Part shown: positions 1 through 8,949 of the stretch, in pieces
Layout: the number at the start of each line of letters is the position of its first letter
Numbering within the stretch: position 1 is the stretch's first letter
Notes under the pieces: generated by a model
What the model saw: the letters and a program-made list of their open reading frames with translations, nothing else
Told to the model about the DNA's origin: nothing
Database searches by the model: none
Assembly (NCBI GenBank): GCA_027924585.1
Contig: BSBM01000361.1
Span: 42,858,501-42,922,500, forward strand
Source of the DNA: Larix kaempferi
Taxonomy: Eukaryota > Streptophyta > Pinopsida > Pinales > Pinaceae
DNA length: 64,000 bases
Direction: 5' to 3'
Translations under genes and position numbers: made by a program

Positions 1-240
1 CATCATCACCACCATCATCAACATCTTCATCATCACCACCATCTTCATCATCATCATTAACTTTAACTCTAACCCTAATTCAATTTCCTTCTATAACTCT
101 AGCCCCAACGCTCACACAAACACTAGCACTAATCCATCTTCTTCATCATCACCATCACCATCACCATCACTGTCACCATCACCATCACCATCACCATCAC
201 CATCACCATCACCATCACCATCACCGTCTCCATCACCATT
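1..240. repeat. ATC/CAC-rich microsatellite, left outer edge of palindrome
   Basis: Short CATCAC/ACCATC motifs fill most of this stretch. They are interrupted around 60-150 by a mixed segment containing CTAACCCTAA-like and CTAGC motifs. That mixed segment is the reverse complement of the segment at about 5391-5480 on the far side of the palindrome. No coding potential is claimed; the low-complexity open frames here are by-products of the repeat. Confidence 0.9.
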
Positions 241-970
241 GCAGAGTTGGCCCTCGTGTGCAAAAATTGCACACTCCCTCATTGAGTAAAACCCTAGCTT
301 CCAAGATGGATGTACAAGATGGCACCGTGGCCATGGGACCAGAGGAGAGGGGTACTCCTGGAACTATCCCGGTGTCCTAAATCCAACAGAGTCGACAGTT
401 CGTCGATCAGAGCCACGGTCGTCATTGTATGGCTCGTTCCGTTTCGCATCCAAAAGGCCTTCAGGGACACCTGTTGGATACCTGCCGGGGGGCATAGAAG
501 TCCAACCGTGGAACAAAACCAGGCTCTGGGGAGTCCTGCAGGTGTGTCTAGGTAGTTCTCTGGCTGGGAACGCTGGCCGTAAGTGCCCGATAGATGATTT
601 TGCAGAGTTGACCCCCGTGTGCAAAAATTGCACACTCCCTCACTGAGCAAAACCCTAGTTTCCAAGATGGACATTCAAGATGGCACCGAGGAAACGGGAC
701 CTGAGGAGAGGGGCACCCTTGATACTATCCCGGCATCCTAAATCCAATGGAGTCGACAGTTCGTCGATCGGAGCCATGGTCATCATTCTATGGCTCATTC
801 TGTCTCGCATCCAAAAGGCCTTCAGGGACACCTGCTGGATACCTCTCGGGGGCATAGAAGTCCAACCATGTAGCAAAATCGGGTTCTGGTGAGTCGTGTA
901 GGTTTGTCTAGGTAGGTTTCGACTGGGAACGCTAGCCATAAGTACCCGCTGGATGATTTTCCAAAGTTGA
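241..970 (+). repeat. Two tandem type A units of the 360-bp repeat (left arm)
   Basis: Units begin near 241 and 602 with a GCAGAGTTG-like motif, followed by a conserved GTGCAAAAATTGCACACTCC segment (itself a small palindrome, TGCAAAAATTGCA) and an AAACCCTAG telo-box-like motif. Spacing is about 360 bp. A third anchor at 961 changes at once into the type B sequence. Open frames occur on both strands and follow the repeat period, so they are not treated as genes. Confidence 0.88.
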
Positions 971-2075
971 CCCCAATGTGAGGGCCATCCAAATTTGCTC
1001 AAGGGGGCCATTTCTTGTACGGAGGCCCCCGGGCATGCATGGTCATTGTGGACAGGTCTATTGTGGCCACGTGGACCTGTGGGGGCCAAAGGAATCCAAG
1101 TCCACTCGTCGGTTTGGGTTCCGTGGCCCTAGGGAAAATCCTCCAGGTGTCCCTGAATGGCCCTGGGGTGCCCGACTAGAATGCCAGTGGCACCTAGACC
1201 ATGGCTCGGTTCGCGAATCCATTGACTCCAGTGGGTCCGAGACGATAGGTTTCAACTAGGGGACCCCCCATAGCATCCCCCGAATACCCGGAAGCGGGTG
1301 CCAATGAGCCATCTCCGGAGCTAGGGTTTTGCTAAGTGATGGCCATTCCAGATTCGCTCAAGGGGGGCGATTTCTCGTTCGTGATGCCCCCGGGCGTGCG
1401 TGGCCACCGTGCACAGGTCCACAATGGCCACATGGACCTATGGGGGTTGACGAAATCCAATTCCGCTCACTGGTTTGGGTTCCGTGGCCCCGGGGCAAAT
1501 CCTCTAGGTGTCCCTGAACGGCCCCCGGGATGCCCGACTAGAATGCCCGTGGCACCCGGACCGTGCCTCGGTTCATGAATCCGTTGACTCCAGTGGGTTC
1601 GAGATGGCAGGTTTCAGCTAGGGGACCCCCCATAGCGTTCCCTAAAGACCCGGAAGCGGTGCCAACAAGCCATCTCCGGAGCTAGGGTTTTGCTCAGTGA
1701 TGGCCATTCCAAATTTGCTCAAGGGGGCCATTTCTTGTTTGGAGGCCCCAGGGCGTGCATGGCCACCATGGACAGGTCCATAGTGGCCACATGGACCTGT
1801 GGGGGCCGACAAAATCCCAGTCCGCTCGTCGATTTGGGTTCTATGGCCCCGGGGGTGCCCGACTAGAATGCCCGTAGCACTCGGACCGTGGCTCGGTTCG
1901 CGAATCCGTCAACTCCAGCGGGTCTGGGACGGTGGGTTTCAGCTAGGGGATCCCCCACATCGTGCCCTAAAGACCTGAAAGTGGTGCCAATGGGCCATCC
2001 CCCGGAGCTAGGGTTTTGCTCAGTGAAGGCCATTCCAGATTCACTCAAGGGGGGCCATTTCTCGGCCGGAGGTAG
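971..2075 (+). repeat. Three tandem type B units of the 360-bp repeat (left arm)
   Basis: A conserved anchor (GGCCATTCCAGATTCGCTCA and variants) recurs near 979, 1338, 1698 and 2026. This gives two units of about 360 bp and one of about 328 bp that has lost roughly 30 bp. Type B shares with type A the AGCTAGGGTTTTGCT segment, a CAGGTGTCCCTGAA segment and a GTCGACTCC-like segment at matching positions. A and B therefore look like diverged versions of one repeat. Confidence 0.85.
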
Positions 2076-2560
2076 AAGAAGATCAATTTTCGACAAAACA
2101 ACGTAGTTAGAAGAAGAAGATCAATTTTCAACAAAACAATGTCGTTATTACATGTGGAGGCAACGGTTTTCCATGGAAAATGAGTGTAGGGTTGAGCAAA
2201 GGAAAGATGTTGGGAAATGGGCTATTACATTAGCTTTTCCGATGGGAAAGCGGTTCACAGAAGGAAATATGGCGGATGTAGGTATATATTCTTTTTTTTC
2301 CGATGGAAATAGGATTTCCCTCGGAAGAAAAGTGTATATACCTACAGCCGTCAAAGGCATAGATACCTACAACCGCCCATCGAAAAAGCCAATGTAATAG
2401 CCCATTTCCCAACATCTTTCCTCCGCTCAACCCTAGACTTGTTTTCCACGGGAAACTGTTGCCTCCACATGTAATAACTACATTGTTTTGTCAAAAATTC
2501 ATCTTCTTCTGCTAACTACATTGTTTTGTTTAAAATTGATCTTCTTCTACCTCCGGAAGA
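2076..2560. repeat. Palindrome core with nested inverted repeats
   Basis: Left half 2083-2252 pairs with right half 2372-2556; both contain AGAAGAAGATCAATTTT, ACATGTGGAGGCAAC and GATGTTGGGAAATGGGC in opposite orientation. Inside the loop a second inverted repeat (about 2277-2309 with 2314-2346, sharing TGTAGGTATATA) closes to within a few bases of position 2311. The core is unrelated in composition to the 360-bp units. No long reading frame is convincing. Confidence 0.85.
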
Positions 2561-3650
2561 GAAATGGCCCCGTTGAGCGAATCTGGAATGGCATTCGGGT
2601 GCTATGGGAATTCTAGTTGAGCACCCCGGGGCCATTCAGGGACACTTTGGGCATTTGCTCCGCGGTCCCAGACCCTGCAGAGTCGACGGATTTGCAAACC
2701 AAGCCACGGTCTGGGTGCCATAGGCATTCTAGTCGGGCACCGCGGGGCCGTTCAGGGACACCTGGAGGATTTGCCCTGGGGACACGGAACCCAAATTGGT
2801 GAGCGAAATTGGATTCCTTCAGCCCCCATAGGTCCACATGGCCATTGTGGACCTGTCCACGATGGCCACACATGCCCGGGGGCATCCGGACGAGAAATGG
2901 CCCCCTTGAGCGAATCTGGAATGGCCATCATTGAGAAAAACCCTAGCTCCGGAGATGACTCGTTGGCACCACTTTCGAGTCTTCGGGGGACGTTGTGGGG
3001 GGCCCTCTAGCTGAAACCCGCCATCCCGGACCCACTGAAGTCGATGGATTCGCAAACCAAGCCACAGTTCGGATGCCACGGGCATTCTAGTCGGGCACCC
3101 CGAGGCCATTCAGGGACACCTGGAGGATTTGCCCCGGGGCCACGGAACCCAACACGGTGAGAGGAATTGGATTTCATTGCCTCCCACAGGTCCACATGGC
3201 CATTATGGACCTGTCCACGGTGGCCATGCATGCCCGGGGGCATCCGGATGAGAAATGGCCCCCTCGAGCAAATTTGGAATGGCCATCACTAAGCAAAACC
3301 CTAGCTCTAGAGATGGCTCGTTGGCACCACTTCTGGGTCTTTGGGGGACATTGTGGGGGCTCCCCTAGTTGAAACCTGCCATCTCGGACCTGCTGGAGTC
3401 GACGGATTCGCGAACCGAGCCACGGTATGGGTGCCATGGGAATTCTAGTCAGGCACCCCGAGGCCGTTCACGGACACCTGGAGGATTTTCCCCAGGGCCA
3501 TTGAACCCAAACCGACAAGCAGACTTGGATTCTGTCGATCCCCATAGGTCCACGTGGCCATAGTGGACCTGTCCACGATGGCCACGCATGCCCGGGGGGC
3601 CTCCGAACAAGAAATGTTCCCCTTGAGAAAATTTGGATGGCCCTCACATT
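2561..3650 (-). repeat. Three tandem type B units (right arm, inverted)
   Basis: The type B anchor appears in reverse complement (GAGCGAATCTGGAATGGC and variants) near 2575, 2910, 3270 and 3625. Spacing is about 335 to 360 bp. The copy number equals that of the left arm, which supports pairing of the two arrays as palindrome arms. Confidence 0.85.
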
Positions 3651-5095
3651 GGGTTCAACTTTGGAAAATCGTCCAGTGGGTACTTATGGCTAGCATTCCC
3701 AACCGGAACCTACCTAGACACACCTACACGACTCCCTGAAACCGAGTTTTAATGCATGGTTGGACTTCTATGCCCCCGACAGGTATCCAGCAGGTGTCCC
3801 TGAAGGCCTTTTGGATGCGAGACGGAACGAACCATAGAATGACAACCGTGTCTCCGATCGATGAACCGTCAACTCCATTGGATTCAGCACATTGGGATAG
3901 TGGTAGGGGTGCCCCTGCCCTTCGGGCCGATGGCCCTGCCCTCATCTTGAACATCCATCTTGGAAACTAGGGTTTTGCTCAGTGAGGGAGTGTGCAATTT
4001 TTCCACATAGGGGTAAAATATGGAAAATATTCCACCGAGCACTTGTGGCTAGTGTTCCCGATCGAAACCTACCTTGACACACATGCAAGACTCCCCAGAA
4101 CCTGGTTTTGTTGCACGATTGGAGTTCTACGCCCCCTGCAGGTATCCAACAGGTGTCCCTAAAGGCCTTCTGGCAACGAGACGAGACGAGCCATAGAATG
4201 AAGACCGTGGCTCGAATCGATGAACCATCGACTCTATTGGATTCAACATGCTGGGATAGTGCTAGGGGTGCCCCTCCCCTATGGCTCAGTGGCGCTGCCC
4301 TCATCTTGTACGTCCATCTTGGAAACTAGGGTTTTGCTTAGTGAGGGAGTGTGCAATTTTTGCACACGGGGGTCAACTTTGGAAAATCGTCCAGCGGGGT
4401 ACTTATGGCTAGCGTTCCCAACTTCCTAGACACACTTACATGACTCCCCGGAACCTAGTTTTGCTATACGGTTGGACTTCTATGCCCCCAATAGGTATCC
4501 AGCAGTTGTCCCTGAAGGCCTTTTGGATGCGAGATGAAACAAGCCATAGAAGGACGACCATGGCTCCGATCGATGCATTGTCGACTCCATTGGATTTAGC
4601 ACATCGGGATAGTGCTAGGGGTGCCCCTTCCCTTTGGCCCGGTGGCCCCCCCCTCATCTTGTACGTCCATCTTCGAAACTAGGGTTTTGCTCAGTGAGGG
4701 AGTGTGCAATTTTTGCACACGGGGGTCAACTCTGGAAAATCACCCACCGGGAACTTGTGGCTAGCGTTCCTGGCTGGAACCTGCCTAGACACACCTGTAG
4801 GAGTCCCTCAATATTTATTTTGCTGCACGGTTGGACTTCTATGCCCCCGACAGGTATCCAGCAGGTGTCCCTGAAGGCCTTTTGGATGCAAGACAAAACG
4901 AGCCATAGAATGATGACCGTGGCTTCGATTGACGAACCGTCGACTCTGTTGGATTCAGGACACTGGGATAGTGCCAGGGGTGCCCCTCTCCTCCGGTCCC
5001 ATGGCCCCGGTTCCATCTTGTACATCCATCTTGGAAACTAGGGTTTTGCTCAATGAGGGAGTGTGCAATGTTTGCACACGGGGGTCAACTCTGGA
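3651..5095 (-). repeat. Four tandem type A units (right arm, inverted)
   Basis: Units end near 4011, 4371, 4731 and 5091 with the GGGGTCAACT motif, the reverse complement of the left-arm anchor. Each carries CTAGGGTTTTGCTCAGTGAG followed by GTGCAATTTTTGCACAC. The left arm has only two such units, which accounts for the length difference between arms. Open frames of 80-135 codons on both strands follow the 360-bp period (a multiple of three) and are judged spurious. Confidence 0.87.
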
Positions 5096-5099
5096 AAAT

Positions 5100-5900
5100 C
5101 ATCCGTCGGGCACTTATGATGATGATGATTGTGATGATGATGGTGATGATGATGGTGATGGTGACACTGATGGTGATGGTGATGGTGATGGTGATGGTGA
5201 TGAAGATGATGACGATGGAGAAGATGATGATGATGGAGATGTTGATGAGGAACCTAGAGTTAGAGTTAGAGTTAGAGTTAGAGTTAGAGTTAGAGTTAGG
5301 GTTAGAGTTAGAGTTAATGATGATGATGGATATGGTGGTGATGATGAAGACATTGATGATGATGGTGATGGTGATGGTGATGGTGATGGTGAGGATGAAG
5401 AAGATGGCTTAGTGCTAGGGTTTGGGTGAGGGTTAGGGCTAGAGTTATAGAAGGAAATTGAATTAGGGTTACTGTTAGAGTTAATGATGATGATGAAGAT
5501 GGTGGTGATGATGAAGACGTTGATGGTGGTAGTGATGGTGATGGTGAGGATGAAGAAGATGGTTTAGTGCTAGGTTTTGGGTGAGGGTTAGGGCTAGAAT
5601 CATAGAATGAAATTGAATTAGGGTTAGAGTTAGAGTTAATGATGATGGTGATGGTGATGGTGACGGTGACGGTGATGGTGATGGTGATGGTGAGGATGAA
5701 GAAGATGGCTTAGTGCTAGGGTTTGGGTGAGGGTTAGGGCTAGAGTTATAGAAGGAAATTGAATTAGGGTTAGAGTTAGAGTTAATGATGATGATGAAGA
5801 TGGTGGTGATGATGAAGACGTTGACGGTGATGGTGATGGTGACGGTGAGGATGAAGAAGATGGTTTAGCACTAGGGTTTGGCCGAGGGTATGTGCTAGGG
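5100..5900. repeat. GATGGT microsatellite with ~154-bp minisatellite and TTAGAG array
   Basis: The stretch is built of GATGGT/GATGAT runs. About ten copies of a TAGAGT hexamer (5255-5316, one copy TAGGGT) form a degenerate telomere-like track. A higher-order unit of about 154 bp, carrying GATGAAGAAGATGG, GCTAGGGTTTGGGTGAGGGTT and GAAATTGAATTAGGGTTA, starts near 5391, 5545, 5691 and 5846. The left palindrome edge carries one matching unit in reverse complement. The highly charged or Ser/Pro frames read from it are artefacts of low complexity. Confidence 0.88.
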
Positions 5901-5929
5901 TTTGGGAAGATGGTTTGGAAATAGTTCTT

Positions 5930-7390
5930 CATTGAATCTCATAATTTTCCTATAAATCAAATCCATGGGGTAGACTTGAAGAAGAGAATAATTGTAGGGT
6001 CATGTGGGAAGAAAGAGCTTGGAGATCAAACACCTCATTCTCTCATCTTTACCATTCATTGTGTTCATTCTTACTTGAGTTATTTCATTAAGGAAGTAAG
6101 TGTTCTTCAGTCACTATAGCTAGAGAGAGATTTTAATAAGGAAAATGACCCATCCCAAGGAGAGTGTTGGAGCTAAATTGCCTCAAATAATTTTTTCTCA
6201 AATGATGTTACACATTTGTATGCTTTTCCATTTGAAGAATATATGAGTTTTGTTTTTTCCATCCATTTATTGTATTTGAATTACATTCTTGTATTTAATA
6301 TTATGATATGATTGCTTGCATGCTTCTTAGTTATTTATTTTCTATTATAGTACTCTCATGCTTGTCAAATAAATAACCATTGTATATTGTCTCGCTCACA
6401 ACTTGGATATATTAACAAATTTTGCTCATCATTGCAGCAAAATCCCTAAAATAGATTGACTACTCCATTTTGGGTTTCGAATCTTTATCAGTTAATCTTA
6501 CTTACTAGGTTGTTTTTAGTTGTTTTCTAACCTCTAGTGACATGCAAAGTCATTAACTAGCATGCAAACTCACTTAGCAACCCTTGTAAGGAATCAAGGT
6601 TTTTGGAATTTTATTTTGCATGATCTTGGTGACTTGCACATTTTTTCTCTTTTTCTCAGAAGAGTTCAATGGTAGAATCCCTAATTTTCATTAGTGTTCC
6701 ATAGTGGCCAATGTAATATGCATGCAAATTCAATTCATAGGAAGTGTAACTATTTACCTGTGTAACTTGCATAGTTATCTTTGTAACAAGTCATGAATTT
6801 TTAAATTAAATCACTTAAGGGATAGAAGGTGGACTCATAATTCCAAAGTGTCTAATCACATAAATGGATTATCATTTGTCATTTGCACATGGATTCATAA
6901 CTAAGGGCACTATATACTACCTTTTGAATTGTTATTTTTATTTATATTATTTAAACTCATCTCAAAAGAATAGTTAAGAATTTAATCAATTACCACTTGC
7001 AGTCATTTCCATTATGTCACGTCCCCTCCCATCGTTCCCGAGCAAGGCAGAGAACATGACACTAAAACCACTTGCACAGGTTTGCTAACTTCTAGAATGT
7101 AAATGATTAGATGATTGTAAACATTCATTCAATAAAACATAAACATTTAGAATATGTTGTGTGTAATTGCTTAAGACAAATTTGTGAAATAATAACCATT
7201 CAAATAACATGCAATTAACACTATGATCCATAGATGAGAGTTCTGAATCGAAGACAAAATCATGTATGCCAAAATGTAATCAAGGACAAACTCATATACA
7301 CAAGTGCAAATCCATCTATTAATATGTAAAAATGATCCAATCATGTACAATTTTTGGAAAAATGGAACATCGTTCCCAGCGTCTATATAA
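5930..7390. other. Intergenic AT-rich stretch, no gene seen
   Basis: No credible reading frame or RNA gene was found. The only notable item is TGTCACGTCCCC at 7015, which matches the start of several LTRs elsewhere in the window. It is followed within about 50 bp by ACATGACA, like an LTR end, so a small LTR scrap is possible. About 7120-7390 reads as the 3' flank of the minus-strand gene. Confidence 0.5.
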
Positions 7391-7391
7391 T

Positions 7392-7488
7392 GGCAACTCG
7401 TGCCCCATACAAAAAAAGGCAACTCGTCCCCTATACAAAATATGGCCCATGGTGCCCTGTACAAAATATGGCAACTCGTACCAAAAAT
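7392..7488. repeat. 26-bp tandem repeat, about 3.7 copies
   Basis: Units begin at 7392, 7418, 7444 and 7470, exactly 26 bp apart. They share GGCAACTCGT followed by CCCTATACAAAA-like sequence; the third unit is diverged. The array lies 35-130 bp beyond the stop codon of the minus-strand gene ending at 7523, so it could lie in that transcript's 3' UTR. Confidence 0.8.
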
Positions 7489-7522
7489 GCCACATCGTGG
7501 CTACTGTACATAGGAGGGTCTC

Positions 7523-8651
7523 TCAATCCTCCTGCCCACCCTCGGATCTCCCAGGTGCATCTCCAAAATCAATCTTCCTCTTCTTCATGCTAGAGGAAGC
7601 TTGGTCCTTCCGACGTCTTTGAGCACGTCCCCCTGAGCCCTGAAATGACAACAATAATATGTCAACTTTTCCTAGCAATTATACAAGTATAAAACATAAT
7701 TTCAAACTAAAAATAGTTTTCAAATCTTGGATAACTCACCGCATGCGAGACTATAGGTCGTGAGGGAGTCTCCCTCCTCCATGATCCAAGTCTCTCAGCA
7801 ATGCCACCCTACAACATTTAGAACAATCAGATCAATGCTGAAACTAGATGCATATAGTAATTTCCGTTAAAATTGAACGAGAGTTAAATGATAAACTAGT
7901 CAATCTCACCGTGAACAAAATCGGCTGGTCTTCGGGGCTGGCGGATGGAGTAGTCGACTGGACAGCCTGCTCCGATGCTAGGGTGGATGGTAAAGGGGAG
8001 GATGTAGCCACATCAATGGTGGCTACACCACTGGGGGTAACAGTGGAAGAAGGGGGTGTGGCAGAAGGAGGCATGGACTGGGATGGGGAAAGTGGAGATG
8101 TACGATATACCCAAACTGGCTGTAGTATAGATGGCCACACCCTGGAAGGGTAAGCGAGTGTGGTGGGGGAATGTGGGGGGGGGGGGGCGAGGTCTGTGTT
8201 GCGGTAGAGGGATGGGTGACTGTGGATGGGTGGTGTGCCGTGGTCGAATGGGGGAGGGTGGGAACATGGGAAACTGATATGGAGGTGGAGCTGGATATGA
8301 TGAGTAAGGGGGAGCTGGATGTAATTGTGGTGCTATATAGGAGGGGGGGGGGGGTCGATGGAAGGGGTTAGGGAATGGGGGCATGTATGCCAGGGGATAC
8401 AACTGGCATATAGGATGGTCGAAAGGTCAGGGAGGGAGGAATATTGGCACTGGCAGGTCGAGGTGCTCGCACTTGCATACACATATATAACTTCATGGTT
8501 TAATATACAAAAATATAAATATACACAGACAAGTCATCGTATTTGAAATTAAATTTATGCTTTAATACACACAATACCTGCGCACGGGGATAACTGCTGG
8601 TCCCCAATGGTGGTGGCTAGTCGTTGGAGCACGCGGACACCTGTGCGAACA
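7523..8651 (-). CDS. 3' exons of an unrecognised Pro/Tyr-rich, NLS-bearing protein gene
   Basis: Four exon-like blocks read on the minus strand: 8651-8578, 8471-7910, 7808-7740 and 7639-7523 (stop TGA 7525-7523). The last three are joined by two introns of about 100 bp with GTGAG donors and TAG/CAG acceptors. All of these junctions are phase 0 and the frame stays open across them. The 8471-7910 exon encodes a Pro/Tyr-rich then Ser/Thr/Pro-rich region. The last exon ends in a basic stretch (RRRKD, then KKRKID) that looks like a bipartite nuclear localisation signal. Within the large exon the frame shifts twice, near 8400 and at a 13-G run (8175-8187), so either the gene is decaying or homopolymer lengths are misread. 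I do not recognise the family. It probably continues the exon at 12669-11707, which is inferred from strand, order and composition. Confidence 0.5.
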
Positions 8652-8856
8652 CTACAATTTTTAGACTAAATTTATAAAAACAATATTAACAATATTAAAC
8701 ACAATGAAAATGAGAATGACAACGATGGTACTTAGAAAACATGACCGCAATAAATTTATATTCAAGTTAGATGATATCCAATATTCTGAAAGGATAAAAG
8801 GTGGCATGGCATGAAATTAAAATTAAATAAGGTGAGAGGGCATAGAAGGTGACATG

Positions 8857-8947
8857 GTGAGCTTTTCCTTTTCTAGAGTCATCTCCATGAGTAGGTGAGC
8901 TTCTCCTTTTCTAGAGTCATCCCCATGAGTAAGTCAGCTTTTCCTTT
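8857..8947. repeat. 38-bp direct repeat, 2.4 copies
   Basis: GTGAGCTTTTCCTTTTCTAG with its following sequence starts at 8857, 8895 and (partial) 8933. The unit is 38 bp and copies differ by a few bases. It lies in the apparent large intron or spacer between the two parts of the minus-strand gene. Confidence 0.8.
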
Positions 8948-8949
8948 GG

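Larger units (their letters stand above)
1..5545. repeat. Giant imperfect palindrome with satellite-array arms
   Basis: The sequence from 1 to about 2310 reappears as its reverse complement from about 2312 to 5545. The order on the left is microsatellite, type A 360-bp units, type B units, core. On the right it is core, B units, A units, microsatellite. Paired segments read by eye look roughly 85-90 percent alike, so the arms are old, not a fresh copy. The right arm is about 720 bp longer, which equals two extra type A units. The left arm starts inside the microsatellite, so the palindrome may extend beyond the window. This resembles foldback-type transposons, whose long terminal inverted repeats are built from tandem repeats, but no transposase is visible. 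A satellite array that inverted by recombination is the alternative. Confidence 0.88.

Noticed and set aside
294-5041. Many open frames of 70-145 codons on both strands
   Set aside because: They follow the 360-bp repeat, whose length is a multiple of three, overlap on opposite strands and change with unit copies; no domain or start context supports them.
5255-5316. True telomeric repeat array
   Set aside because: The unit is TAGAGT with only one TAGGGT copy; it does not match the plant TTTAGGG telomere and is short.
1-5545. Palindrome as a chimeric-read or assembly artefact
   Set aside because: The arms differ by many substitutions and by two repeat units, which an artefactual copy would not.
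4929-5932. Long Asp/Gly-rich, Met-rich or Ser/Pro-rich frames
   Set aside because: They are direct translations of GATGGT and TTAGAG microsatellite in different frames.
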